Shown here one piece after another: positions 1 to 7,857 of a stretch of 64,000 bases of DNA (its first letter is position 1; every line of letters begins with the position of its first letter). Where the stretch lies: NCBI GenBank assembly GCA_963805305.1, contig CAWDTM010000004.1:184494-248493 (forward strand). Reading direction: 5' to 3'. The translations under genes were made by a program, and so were the position numbers. The notes under the pieces were generated by a model that saw only the letters and a program-made list of their open reading frames with translations, was not told the DNA's origin and searched no databases. The stretch comes from CAVXEH01 sp963805305 (GTDB lineage Bacteria > Chloroflexota > Limnocylindria > QHBO01).

Positions 1-327
1 GACGTCCTCGATGGCTTCGATCGGATCAGGATCTGCACCGCCTACCGGGATCCGGAAACGGGGCGGAGGTGGGAGACCATCCCGGCCTCGGCATCGGTCT
101 ATGGCCGGCTCGAGCCGGAATACGAGGAACTGCCGGGCTGGGGTGCCGATTGCACCGCGGCGCGGACCTGGGACGAGCTTCCCGCCGCGGCGCGGGCGTA
201 CGTCGAGCGCCTCGAGTCGCTGGCCGGGGTGCCCATCAGCCACGTCTCGGTCGGCCCGGAGCGTGAGCAGATGATCCTCCGCTCCGTGGCGGCGCCGGTT
301 GGCGCGTCGGGGGAGGCGGCGAGATGA
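1..327 (+). CDS. purA: Adenylosuccinate synthetase, C-terminal fragment (window edge)
   Basis: The open frame enters from base 1 and stops at TGA 325-327, so only the last 108 residues are visible. PurA joins IMP and aspartate using GTP to make adenylosuccinate, the first step from IMP to AMP. The visible part matches the PurA C-terminus: DVLDGFDRIRICTAY at the start, the ELPGW segment in the middle, and ISHVSVGPER near the end, the region that contacts the nucleotide. The tail after SVGPEREQMI is about 15 residues longer than usual. The stop overlaps the start of the next ABC ATPase (ATGA at 324-327), so the two are probably on one transcript. No competing identity is likely; only the upstream part is unknown. 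Confidence 0.93.
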   Translation, partial: DVLDGFDRIRICTAYRDPETGRRWETIPASASVYGRLEPEYEELPGWGADCTAARTWDELPAAARAYVERLESLAGVPISHVSVGPEREQMILRSVAAPVGASGEAAR

Positions 328-1235
328 GCGAGATGATCCGGACCGAGGGGCTGACGAAGTCCTACGGCCGGCGCCGCGGGCTCGCAGGGCTCGACCTCGA
401 GGTGCGACCCGGCGAGGTCTACGGCTTCCTGGGTCCCAACGGGGCGGGGAAGACGACCACCATCCGGATCCTGCTCGACCTCATTCGGCCGAGCGGCGGT
501 CGGGCCATGCTCCTTGGAGAGGAGCCCCGTCGCGGCGGTCCGGCGCTGCGCCGGCGGATCGGATATCTCCCGGGCGACTTCGCCGTGGCCGGGGGCCAGA
601 CGGGCCGGCAGCTGCTCACCCACCTGGGTTGGCTGCGCGGCGGCGTGCCGCGTGAGCGGATCGAGGCCGTGGCCGCCCGCCTGGACCTCGACCTGGACAG
701 CCGGATCGGCAACCTCTCCAAGGGGAACCGCCAGAAGATCACTGTGGTCCAGGCCTTCATGCACGATCCGGAGCTGCTCATCCTCGACGAGCCGACGAGC
801 GGGCTGGACCCGATCATCCAGCAGCGCTTCCTGGACCTCGTGGCGGAGGCGCGCGCCGCCGGGCAGACGGTCTTCATGTCCTCGCACGTCCTCAGCGAGG
901 TCCAGCAGAGCGCGGACCGGGTGGGGATCCTGCGCGACGGCCGCATGGTCGCGGTGGAAGCGGTCGAGACCCTGCGCCAGCGCGCCGTACGCCGGGTGGC
1001 GGTGCGCTTCGACGCGGCCGTCGACGCGGGGGTCCTGGCGAACGTCCCCGGCGTGACGGACGTGGTCGTGGATGGGGCGCTGCTGCGATGCCGGCTGGCC
1101 GGCCGCGCGGACGGCCTCATCAAGGCGCTGGCCCGTCAGGGCGTCGAGGCGGTCAGCATCGAGGAGCCGGACCTCCAGGAGCTCTTCTTCACCTACTACG
1201 GCGCCGCGACCGAGGGAGATCGGGATGCTGCGTAG
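324..1235 (+). CDS. ABC transporter ATP-binding protein (DrrA/multidrug-export type)
   Basis: A 303-residue cytoplasmic ATPase that would power the membrane protein encoded next. Walker A is GPNGAGKT (residues 37-44). The signature is LSKGNRQ (131-137), a common variant of LSGGQ in exporters of this type. Walker B is LLILDEPTSGLDP (151-163), with a switch His in SSHVLSEV. About 80 residues after the nucleotide-binding domain resemble the C-terminal extension of DrrA/CcmA-like exporter ATPases. The ATG overlaps the purA stop by four bases and the gene overlaps the permease by 11 bases, so the pair is co-translated. The substrate cannot be read from sequence; drug, lipid or antibiotic export is only a family-level guess. 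Confidence 0.93.
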   Translation: MSEMIRTEGLTKSYGRRRGLAGLDLEVRPGEVYGFLGPNGAGKTTTIRILLDLIRPSGGRAMLLGEEPRRGGPALRRRIGYLPGDFAVAGGQTGRQLLTHLGWLRGGVPRERIEAVAARLDLDLDSRIGNLSKGNRQKITVVQAFMHDPELLILDEPTSGLDPIIQQRFLDLVAEARAAGQTVFMSSHVLSEVQQSADRVGILRDGRMVAVEAVETLRQRAVRRVAVRFDAAVDAGVLANVPGVTDVVVDGALLRCRLAGRADGLIKALARQGVEAVSIEEPDLQELFFTYYGAATEGDRDAA

Positions 1236-2019
1236 CGTCTTCGGCAAGAGCCTGTGGGACCAGCGCCGGGCCCTGCTGGCCTGGGCGCTGGGCATCGGTG
1301 CCGTGGGCGTCATGTACGCGGCCTTCTATCCCTCGTTCAACAACCCGGAGATGCAGCAGGCGATCAAGGCATATCCCAAGGGCCTCCTGGACGCCATGGG
1401 GATGACCGACATCACCACGGCCGCCGGCTACCTTGGATCGACGACCTACGGTCTCCTGGGGCCGGCGCTGATCTTGGTGATGGCGGCGGCGCTGGGGGGC
1501 GGGGCGATCGCCGGGGACGAGGACTCCGGGCGGTTGGACCTGATCCTGGCCCATCCCGTCTCGCGCTGGAGCCTCGCGCTTCAGCGCTTCGTCGCCCTGG
1601 TGGTGGCCATGCTGACGGTGAGCCTCGTGCTTGGCATGGCGCTCATCGCCATCTCGGGACCGGCGCAGCTTGGCGGCATCGGTCCGGCCAACCTCCTCGC
1701 CGGCTCCGCGCACCTCGCAGCGCTGGGCGTCTTCTTCGGGGCGCTTGCGCTCGGCATCGGCGCCGCGACCGGCCGTCGCGGCCTCGTGTATGCAGCCGTC
1801 GCCGTCGTCGCCGTGGCGGGGTACTTCGGCAACAACCTGGGCCGCTCGATCTCCGGCCTGGGCTGGCTCCACGATATCTCGCCGTTCCGCTTCTACTCCG
1901 GCGGATCACCGCTCACCGAAGGGCTGCAGCTCGGCGACCTGGGCGTCCTTGCCCTCGCGGCGGCAATTCTGGTGCTGCTCGGGACCATCGCCTTCGACCG
2001 CCGCGACCTCGCGGTCTAG
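1225..2019 (+). CDS. ABC transporter permease (ABC-2 type)
   Basis: A 264-residue integral membrane protein with about six hydrophobic segments, partner of the ATPase just upstream. I chose ATG 1225 (MLRSVFGKSLWDQRRAL) because it gives the short cytoplasmic N-terminus and first membrane helix (LAWALGIGAVGVMYAAFY) typical of ABC-2 permeases. The longer open frame upstream is only the shadow of the ATPase gene. The loop GDEDSGRLDLILAHPVSRW after the second helix is characteristic of this family, whose members often carry E-x-G-T/R-L-x-x-L-L-x-x-P there. The ATPase and permease together form a simple two-gene exporter. Substrate unknown. Confidence 0.88.
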   Translation: MLRSVFGKSLWDQRRALLAWALGIGAVGVMYAAFYPSFNNPEMQQAIKAYPKGLLDAMGMTDITTAAGYLGSTTYGLLGPALILVMAAALGGGAIAGDEDSGRLDLILAHPVSRWSLALQRFVALVVAMLTVSLVLGMALIAISGPAQLGGIGPANLLAGSAHLAALGVFFGALALGIGAATGRRGLVYAAVAVVAVAGYFGNNLGRSISGLGWLHDISPFRFYSGGSPLTEGLQLGDLGVLALAAAILVLLGTIAFDRRDLAV

Positions 2020-2086
2020 CATTTCCCGGAGTGGATGGCGCGCCTCGGGCCGCGCCTCGAAGAGCGGTACGTGCGGGGTATGTTGC

Positions 2087-2989
2087 GTGAAGATCGGTGT
2101 CATCGTTCCCCAGGGCTGGACCGGCGAGTACGACGGCTGGGAGCCGCGGGCCGCGTGGGAACGCACCGTCGCCGTGGCCCGTCAGGCGGAGGCGCTCGGG
2201 TTCGAGTCCGCGTGGCTCTTCGACCACTTCCACACCGTCCCGCGTCCCACCGACGAGCTGACCTTCGAGGCGTTCACCGCCCTCTCCGCCCTGGCCATGG
2301 CCACCCAGCGGCTGCGCCTGGGCCACGTCGTCATCTGCAACGGCTACCGCAACCCGGCTCTTGTGGCGAAGATGATCGCGACGATGGACGTGATCGCGGG
2401 TGGGCGGATGGAGCTCGGGATCGGCGCCGGATGGAAGCGCGACGAGTGGCGAGCCTACGGCTACGGGTTCCCCGAGACCCGGGAGCGGCTGGCGATGCTC
2501 CACGACGGGCTGGAGGTGATCCACGCCATGCTCGCTCCGGGCCGCACCACCCACGCGAGCTACGAGGGCGAGCACGCGTCGGTCCGCGACGCGATCAACC
2601 TGCCCAAGGGGCTCCAGGAGCCACGCATCCCGATCATGGTCGGCGGCAACGGCCCGAATGTGACCTGGCGGCTCGCGGCGCGATACGCGGACGAGCTCAA
2701 CCTCGACGGCCTCTCCCCCGATGAGCTGCGCGAGGCGCTGCCCACCATCCATGCTCGCTGCGAGGAGTTCGACCGCGACCCCGCCTCCCTGCGGATCAGC
2801 GTCCACGCCTGGTGGGGCACCGATGCCTGGCGAGATCCCGGCGAGGGACGTCGTGACCTCCTGCGCGCCTACGCCGGGCTGGGGGTGTCGCGCGTGATCG
2901 GCCTCCTCCAGGCCAGCGCCGACAGCGACGAGGCGCTCGAGGCCCTGGCCGAGGACGCGGGCGCCGCGGAGGTGATCACGGGCAGCTGA
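2087..2989 (+). CDS. LLM-class (luciferase-like) F420-dependent oxidoreductase
   Basis: A 300-residue protein of the luciferase-like monooxygenase superfamily, a TIM barrel that in this branch normally uses coenzyme F420 or FMN. Landmarks are VKIGVIVPQGW at the start, ESAWLFDHFHT, a long central LRLGHVVICNGYRNPALVAKM, GRMELGIGAGWKRDEW, and IPIMVGGNGPNVTWRLAARYADELN, which is the usual cofactor-binding stretch. GTG 2087 is the only sensible start, since the open frame above it lies inside the upstream permease gene. The gene stands alone between the ABC pair and the ArsR/MFS pair. The substrate cannot be inferred. Whether it uses F420 or FMN is not decided by sequence alone. Confidence 0.87.
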   Translation: MKIGVIVPQGWTGEYDGWEPRAAWERTVAVARQAEALGFESAWLFDHFHTVPRPTDELTFEAFTALSALAMATQRLRLGHVVICNGYRNPALVAKMIATMDVIAGGRMELGIGAGWKRDEWRAYGYGFPETRERLAMLHDGLEVIHAMLAPGRTTHASYEGEHASVRDAINLPKGLQEPRIPIMVGGNGPNVTWRLAARYADELNLDGLSPDELREALPTIHARCEEFDRDPASLRISVHAWWGTDAWRDPGEGRRDLLRAYAGLGVSRVIGLLQASADSDEALEALAEDAGAAEVITGS

Positions 2990-3010
2990 CGTCGACCTGG
3001 TCCGGCTGGG

Positions 3011-3044
3011 TTGCAAAGAAACCTTTGCAAAGGTACCTTTGCAA
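3011..3044. promoter_or_regulatory. Overlapping palindromic operators ahead of the ArsR gene
   Basis: The segment 3025-3044, TTGCAAAGGTACCTTTGCAA, is a perfect 20-base palindrome. A second, near-perfect copy (3011-3030, TTGCAAAGAAACCTTTGCAA) overlaps it and shares the middle half-site. The result is three half-sites of the form TTGCAAAG/CTTTGCAA at regular 14-base spacing. The array ends two bases before ATG 3047 of the ArsR-family regulator. It is very AT-rich against its surroundings. The natural reading is an autoregulatory operator for two adjacent ArsR dimers that also controls the downstream MFS gene. Confidence 0.82.
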
Positions 3045-3046
3045 CC

Positions 3047-3685
3047 ATGAGCGAACGAGAGCCGCGCGTCCGGCCGCCGGAGGGATTCGACCCGCATCGC
3101 GACGTACTCATCGACGCACGGAACCTGCGGGGACTGACGCATCCGCTTCGCCTGCGGATGCTCGGGCTGCTGCGCGAACGCGGTCCCGCCACGGCGAGCA
3201 TGCTCGCCGCCCGGCTGGGCGAGTCGAGCGCGGCGACGAGCTATCACCTGCGCCAGCTGGCCGAGTACGGCTTCATCGTGGAGGACGCGGAGCGAGGCCG
3301 GGGGCGTGAACGCTGGTGGCGCTCGGCGCATCGGTCCTCGTACTTCAACACCGCCGCGGGTGCGTCCGAGGAGGAACGGCTGATGGGGGACGCCTACCTC
3401 CGTGGCGTCGTCGCGGCCATGGCGGCCCGCATGGATCGCTGGGTGGACGTCGCTCCCGCCATGCCGCCGGAGTGGCGCGAGGCAGGCACGATCTCCGACT
3501 ACGGGATGGAGCTGACGCCGGAACAGGCCGCGGATCTCATCGCGCGGCTGGACGAGATCGGCCGCGAGGGCCGCGACGATGCGCCTCGGCATCCCGGGGC
3601 GCGCCGGGTCTCGTTCCAGTTCCAGGTCCTGCCGGATGCCGCAGACGTGCTCGATCGCGGCGATGCGGGAGACACCGATGGCTGA
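3047..3685 (+). CDS. ArsR-family winged-helix transcriptional regulator
   Basis: A 212-residue DNA-binding protein. The N-terminal winged helix (residues about 27-85) contains LTHPLRLRMLGLLRERGPATASMLAARLGESSAATSYHLRQL split as in ArsR proteins: the HPLR motif, then a recognition helix with SAATSYHLRQL. It lacks the Cys metal-binding motifs of classical ArsR, so metal sensing is not supported. The C-terminal 120 residues probably bind a ligand or form the dimer. ATG 3047 is preferred over the in-frame TTG at 3011, which lies inside the operator. There is no Shine-Dalgarno sequence because the palindromes run up to the ATG, so translation may be leaderless. The stop overlaps the MFS gene by eight bases, making a regulator/transporter pair. 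Confidence 0.88.
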   Translation: MSEREPRVRPPEGFDPHRDVLIDARNLRGLTHPLRLRMLGLLRERGPATASMLAARLGESSAATSYHLRQLAEYGFIVEDAERGRGRERWWRSAHRSSYFNTAAGASEEERLMGDAYLRGVVAAMAARMDRWVDVAPAMPPEWREAGTISDYGMELTPEQAADLIARLDEIGREGRDDAPRHPGARRVSFQFQVLPDAADVLDRGDAGDTDG

Positions 3686-4946
3686 GCGGCGACGGCGCGG
3701 CATCTTCGCCCTGCTGGGTGCCAACGGGGTGTCGACCCTCGGGACCCGGATGTCGATGCTGGCCATCCCGTGGTTCGTGCTCACCACCAGCGGCAGCGCC
3801 GCGCAGACGGGCCTGGTGGCCTTCGCCGAGACGGCTCCGTACGTGGCGGTGATGGCGTTCGGCGGGCCCTTGGTGGACCGCATCGGTGCGTGGCGCGTGG
3901 CCATCGCCTCCGAGCTGATCGCCGGAGCGGCCATGGGTCTCATTCCCGTCCTGCACCTGACGGGCAGCCTGTCGCTGCCCGTGCTCGCCATCCTGGCCGC
4001 GACCGCGGGATGCGTGCGCGGGGCCGGAGACACCGGCAACCGCGTGCTCGTTCCTTCGCTGGCAGAGTCGGCTCGCATGCCCATGGAGCGCGCCTCCGGT
4101 CTCTTCGACGGGGTCAGCCGCGTGGCGGGCATGCTGGGCATCCCGGCCGCCGGCCTCCTGATCGCCGCCACCTCCGCGCCGGCGGTGATTGCCTTCGACG
4201 CCGCCTCGTTCGCCATCTCCGCGATGGTGATCGGCCTGCTGGTCCCGGCGTCGTCGCAGCCCGAGCAGCCCCCGGAGGAGCTCGGGGCCGGCTATCTCGC
4301 CCGGCTGGGCCAGGGATTCCGCCACCTTCGCGGCGACCGCCTGCTGCTGGGCATCGCCTTCATGGTGCTGGTGACCAACCTGATCGATGCCGCCATCGGA
4401 TCCGTGCTCATGCCCCTGTGGGGAGCGGAGCGGCTGGGCAGCCCGGTGGGAATCGGCCTCATCTCGGGCGCATTCGGCCTGGGCGCCGTGACCGGCAACG
4501 CCACCCTCACCTGGCTGGCGCCGCACCTTCCGAGGCGCTGGGTGTACGGCGTGGGCTTCCTGGTGGTGGGCGGGCCGCGCATCGCCGCCATGGCGCTGCT
4601 GAGCAGCGTGGAGCCGATGCTCGTCATCGGTTTCCTGGCCGGTTTCGGCGCCGGCAGCATCAATCCCATCCTCGGCGCGGTTGAGTTCGAGCGCGTGCCG
4701 CGGCACCTGCAGGCGCGGGTTCTGGGCGCGATCGGTGCGCTGGCCTGGGCCGGCATCCCCATCGGGCCGATCCTTGGAGGGGGCCTGGCGGAGGCCATTG
4801 GGCTGGTGGGAACCCTGTGGATCGCGGCGGGTATCTACTTCGCCACAACGCTGGTGCCGTTTATCTTCCCCGTCTGGGCGGAGATGGATCGGCGCGGAAC
4901 GAAATCGGACGAACGAGGGTCGCTGAAGGCCGCCCAGCCTGGATAG
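3678..4946 (+). CDS. Major facilitator superfamily transporter
   Basis: A 422-residue, 12-helix membrane transporter. The start MAERRRRGIFALLGANGVSTLGTRMSMLAIPWFVL gives a positively charged cytoplasmic N-terminus followed by helix 1. The loop GGPLVDRIGAWRVAIASE matches the MFS motif A position (G-x-x-x-D-R-x-G). A long central loop around residues 195-215 (QPEQPPEELGAGYLARLGQG) separates the two six-helix halves. ATG 3678 overlaps the stop of the ArsR gene, so expression is coupled to the regulator. This arrangement, an ArsR with TTGCAAAG operators plus an MFS gene, is typical of efflux pairs in high-GC soil bacteria. Substrate unknown. Confidence 0.9.
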   Translation: MAERRRRGIFALLGANGVSTLGTRMSMLAIPWFVLTTSGSAAQTGLVAFAETAPYVAVMAFGGPLVDRIGAWRVAIASELIAGAAMGLIPVLHLTGSLSLPVLAILAATAGCVRGAGDTGNRVLVPSLAESARMPMERASGLFDGVSRVAGMLGIPAAGLLIAATSAPAVIAFDAASFAISAMVIGLLVPASSQPEQPPEELGAGYLARLGQGFRHLRGDRLLLGIAFMVLVTNLIDAAIGSVLMPLWGAERLGSPVGIGLISGAFGLGAVTGNATLTWLAPHLPRRWVYGVGFLVVGGPRIAAMALLSSVEPMLVIGFLAGFGAGSINPILGAVEFERVPRHLQARVLGAIGALAWAGIPIGPILGGGLAEAIGLVGTLWIAAGIYFATTLVPFIFPVWAEMDRRGTKSDERGSLKAAQPG

Positions 4947-4970
4947 CCGGCCGGGGCGCCGGGTTATACT
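4942..4970 (+). promoter_or_regulatory. Candidate promoter of the guaB3 operon
   Basis: A good -10 hexamer TATACT (4965-4970) lies in the only intergenic gap before guaB3. The -35 position, 17 bases upstream, reads GATAGC (4942-4947), close to the GATACC found in the same place before purE. Predicted transcription begins near 4977 and leaves a leader of about 120 bases. The leader contains a GC-rich, imperfect stem followed by TTTTCATTT (around 5036-5080), just ahead of the ribosome binding site. Confidence 0.5.
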
Positions 4971-5097
4971 CCGGCCCACGATTCGCATCGCCAACGCCGT
5001 GCATCCGGTCCGAGCAGTCTTCCGACCCGGCGATCCCCGGCCCGCGCGGCATCGAGCCGGCCGCGGGGCGTTTTCATTTCCGACGAGGAGGTCCTGA

Positions 5098-6264
5098 TTG
5101 ATCGAGCAGCGGGGCCGGGCGGCCGATGCGGTGGAGTCGAGGCTGCGGCGCGCCTACGGCTTCGAGGAGGTGGCGCTGGTCCCCGGCGCGGTGACCGTCG
5201 ATCCGGCGGAGGTCGACCTCGCCGTGGAGATCGCCGGGCGCCGGCTGGAGATCCCGTTCATTGCCGCAGCCATGGACGCGGTGGCGAACCCCGACTTCGC
5301 GGTGCGAATGACCACCGCCGGCGGCGTGGCCTTCATCAATCTCGAAGGGCTCTACACGCGCTACGAGGACGCGGGCCCGATCATCGAGCGGGTCGCCGCG
5401 GCGGAGACCCCGCAGCAGGCGGCGCATCTCCTCGCGGAGGCGTACGAGGCGCCCGTCCGTGACGAGCTCATCGGCGCGCTCATCACCCGGGTCAAGGCGC
5501 AGGGCGGGGTCGCCGCGGTGGCCACCACCCCTGCCGCCGCCTGGCATCACGCCGAGCTCGCGGCCGCGGCCGGGGCCGACCTCTTCCTCGTCCAGTCCCA
5601 GGTCTCGAGCGCCCGCCACATCTCGACCTCCGGGCGCGTCCTCTCCCTCGCCGACCTGACCGGCGGGCTGCAGATCCCGGTGCTCGTGGGAAACACGGTG
5701 AGCGGCGAGGCCGCCTACCAGCTCATGCACCAGGGCGCAGCGGCGATCCTGGTGGGCGTCGGCCCCGGAGCGGCCTGCACGACCCGGGAGGTGCTGGGGA
5801 TCGGGGTGCCGCAGGTGAGTGCGACCCTGGAGGTCGCGGCCGCGCGCGACCGCTTCGCGGACGAGACCGGTCGCTACGTGCCGGTGATCACCGACGGAGG
5901 GATGAAGACCGGCGGCGACATGGCCAAGGCCATCGCCTCGGGCGCCGATGCGGTCATGCTCGGCTCGCCCTTCGCCGCAGCCCTCGAGGCACCCGGTCGC
6001 GGCTTCAACTGGGGAATGGCCGCTCCATCGGCCACGCTGCCGCGCGGCACGCGGATCCGGATGGGCGAGCGGCTGCCCCTGGACCAGATCCTCTTCGGCC
6101 CGTCGGCCACCACCCATGGCACCCAGAACCTGGTGGGGGCCCTGCGCCAGTCGATGGCTTCCCTGGGAGCTCGCACCATCCGCGAGATGCACAGCGTCGA
6201 GATGGTCATCGCCCCCGCCATCGCCACCGAGGGCAAGTCCTGGCAGCTCGCCGGGAAGGAGTAG
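5098..6264 (+). CDS. guaB3: GuaB3-type IMP dehydrogenase family protein
   Basis: A 388-residue TIM-barrel protein of the IMP dehydrogenase/GMP reductase superfamily. It has no CBS-domain insert, which fits the short GuaB3 family rather than canonical GuaB (about 490 residues). The catalytic loop GPGAACTTR (222-230) contains the expected Cys227, and ITDGGMKTGGDMAKAIASGADAVMLGS (264-290) is the phosphate-binding region. It probably acts at the IMP-to-XMP step or as a relative of it; sequence alone does not separate dehydrogenase from reductase. The start is TTG 5098, supported by GAGGAGG six bases upstream. It is the first gene of a coupled run ending in guaA, the next enzyme in GMP synthesis. 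A canonical guaB may exist elsewhere. Confidence 0.88.
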   Translation: MIEQRGRAADAVESRLRRAYGFEEVALVPGAVTVDPAEVDLAVEIAGRRLEIPFIAAAMDAVANPDFAVRMTTAGGVAFINLEGLYTRYEDAGPIIERVAAAETPQQAAHLLAEAYEAPVRDELIGALITRVKAQGGVAAVATTPAAAWHHAELAAAAGADLFLVQSQVSSARHISTSGRVLSLADLTGGLQIPVLVGNTVSGEAAYQLMHQGAAAILVGVGPGAACTTREVLGIGVPQVSATLEVAAARDRFADETGRYVPVITDGGMKTGGDMAKAIASGADAVMLGSPFAAALEAPGRGFNWGMAAPSATLPRGTRIRMGERLPLDQILFGPSATTHGTQNLVGALRQSMASLGARTIREMHSVEMVIAPAIATEGKSWQLAGKE

Positions 6265-6269
6265 GACCA

Positions 6270-6653
6270 GTGGAACGAGGGGCGGTGCAGGCCTGGCTGG
6301 ACGGGTACGTCGCGGCCTGGCGTGCGAACGAGCGCGGTCCGATCGAGGCGCTCTTCACGGAGGACGCGGCGTATCGCTTCCATCCGTACGGCGGTGAGGA
6401 TGACGTGGTCAGGGGCTCATCCGCGATCGCGGGCGCCTGGCTGCAGAATCCCGACGAGCCGAACAGCTGGGATGCCCGTTACGAGCCGTTCGCGGTGGAC
6501 GGCGACCGCGCCGTGGCCCTCGGCTACAGCCGGTACCGTGCGCAGAGCGACAAGGAAGAGCGCACGTATCACAACGTCTTCCTGCTCGAGTTCGCGCCAA
6601 ACGGGCGCTGTCGCGCGTTCACCGAGCTGTACATGCGCGAACCCAAGGCGTGA
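6270..6653 (+). CDS. SnoaL-like/NTF2-fold protein, copy 1
   Basis: A 127-residue protein with the small alpha+beta barrel pattern of SnoaL-like (nuclear transport factor 2-like) proteins. It opens with helix VQAWLDGYVAAWRANERGPIEALFTEDAAYRF and ends with beta strands including DRAVALGYSRY and RTYHNVFLLEFAPNGRC. The fold hosts many activities (isomerases, cyclases, binding proteins), and no catalytic set is recognisable, so the function is open. The start is GTG 6270 with AAGGAG seven bases upstream, five bases after guaB3. It overlaps the MBL gene by four bases (GTGA). It is clearly paralogous to the gene at 7471, so the pair arose by duplication around the MBL gene. Confidence 0.82.
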   Translation: MERGAVQAWLDGYVAAWRANERGPIEALFTEDAAYRFHPYGGEDDVVRGSSAIAGAWLQNPDEPNSWDARYEPFAVDGDRAVALGYSRYRAQSDKEERTYHNVFLLEFAPNGRCRAFTELYMREPKA

Positions 6654-7474
6654 GCGAGGTCTGGCGCGAGGTCGGCGACCGCGTCTTCGTGCGCCGCTAC
6701 CGGACCTGGAACGATGAACCGTTCGACCAGAACGTGGGTGCCGTGCTGGGTGCCGATGGGGTCGCGATCGTCGACACCCGCGCTTCGCACCGCCGGGCCG
6801 ACGAGCTGCGCGAGGACCTCGCGGCGCTGACCCGCCAGCCGGTCGTGGCGGTGGTCAACACGCACCATCACTGGGATCACACCTGGGGCAACGGCCGGTT
6901 CGCCGACGTGGCGAGGTGGGGCCATGTCCGGTGCGCCGAGCGGGTCGCCTCCGATTCGGCGGACAAGCGGCGGCAGATCCGTGACGCGGAGCCATCCCTC
7001 GCCGAGGAGCTCGACGAGGTGGCGTTCACGCCGCCGGACCGAACGTTCACCGATGCCGCGATCCTGGACCTCGACGACCGCCAGCTGGAGCTCCGCCACC
7101 TGGGTCGCGGCCACACCGACAACGACGTCATCATCGTCGTCCCCGACGCCAACGTCCTCTTCGCCGGCGACCTGCTCGAGAACGATGCGGCGCCGGGGTT
7201 CGGTGACGCCTATCCGATCGCCTGGGCGGCGACCGCGCTGCGCCTCTCGACGCTGGTGAACGGCCCGGTGGTGCCCGGTCACGGGAGCGTGGGCGACCGC
7301 GCCTTCGCCGATCGCCAGGCGTCCGACCTGGCCATCCTCGCGGGCCTCGGCCGCTCCCTGGTCGAAGATCGCCTGGACGAGGCGGAGGCCGTGCGCCGCT
7401 CCCCGTTCCCCGCGGCGCCCAGCGCGACGGCCCTGGCGCGCATCCGGCTCGAGCTCACCGGAGGCAACGGATGA
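6650..7474 (+). CDS. MBL-fold metallo-hydrolase
   Basis: A 274-residue metallo-beta-lactamase-fold hydrolase, probably cytoplasmic, with a two-metal site. The key motif HHHWDH in VNTHHHWDHTWGN (about residues 73-78) supplies the first metal ligands. Later ligands are likely in LGRGHTDNDVIIVVPDANVLFAGDLLEND (bridging Asp) and VVPGHGSVGDR (terminal His). The overall layout resembles SoxH/quinoprotein-relay-type or general MBL hydrolases; the substrate is not predictable. The start is GTG 6650 overlapping the upstream SnoaL stop, and the end overlaps the next SnoaL ATG, so all three are translationally coupled inside the guaB3-guaA operon. A link to nucleotide metabolism is inference from context only. 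Confidence 0.88.
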   Translation: MSEVWREVGDRVFVRRYRTWNDEPFDQNVGAVLGADGVAIVDTRASHRRADELREDLAALTRQPVVAVVNTHHHWDHTWGNGRFADVARWGHVRCAERVASDSADKRRQIRDAEPSLAEELDEVAFTPPDRTFTDAAILDLDDRQLELRHLGRGHTDNDVIIVVPDANVLFAGDLLENDAAPGFGDAYPIAWAATALRLSTLVNGPVVPGHGSVGDRAFADRQASDLAILAGLGRSLVEDRLDEAEAVRRSPFPAAPSATALARIRLELTGGNG

Positions 7475-7857
7475 ACCGCGCGGACCTGCAGGCCTGGCTG
7501 GACCGGTACGTCGAGGCCTGGCGCACGAACGACCGCGCCGCCATCGAGGCGCTCTTCACCCCGGATGCGGAGTACCGATGGCGTCCCTACGGCGCCCACC
7601 GCATCCTCCGTGGCCGCGACGCGATCCTCGCGTGGTGGCTGGAGGAGCCCGATGCTCCGGGCACCTGGGAAGCGCAGTACGAGCCCTGGGCCGTCGACGG
7701 CGACCGCGGGGTGGCCGTGGGGACGAGCCGCTATCTCCACGGGAGCGCGCAGCCGGACGAGGTCTACCACAACGTGTTCCGCATGGAGTTCGCCCCGGAC
7801 GGACGCTGCCGCTCCTTCGTCGAGCTCTTCATGCTCGAGGAGCCGGACTCGCCGTGA
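7471..7857 (+). CDS. SnoaL-like/NTF2-fold protein, copy 2
   Basis: A 128-residue paralogue of the protein at 6270, sharing blocks such as QAWLDxYVxAWR, IEALFTxDAxYR, YEPxAVDGDR, SRY, YHNVF and EFAPxGRC, with roughly 55% identity by eye. It has the same SnoaL/NTF2-like fold and no obvious catalytic residues. ATG 7471 overlaps the MBL stop (ATGA) and its own stop overlaps the guaA GTG (GTGA at 7854). Keeping two diverged copies on each side of one MBL enzyme suggests they may form a heteromer or act on related substrates; this is inference. Confidence 0.82.
   Translation: MNRADLQAWLDRYVEAWRTNDRAAIEALFTPDAEYRWRPYGAHRILRGRDAILAWWLEEPDAPGTWEAQYEPWAVDGDRGVAVGTSRYLHGSAQPDEVYHNVFRMEFAPDGRCRSFVELFMLEEPDSP

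Noticed and set aside
1913..4216. Long minus-strand open frames opposite real genes (also 3537-4994, 10567-13287, 21787-24510, 43251-46397)
   Set aside because: They are antisense shadows that arise because high GC at third positions leaves few stops. The + strand genes have clear family motifs; the minus translations are Arg/Pro/His-rich without domains.
5036..5080. True Rho-independent terminator ahead of guaB3
   Set aside because: The stem pairs only in parts, and the T tract is short and interrupted; kept only as a weak attenuator idea.
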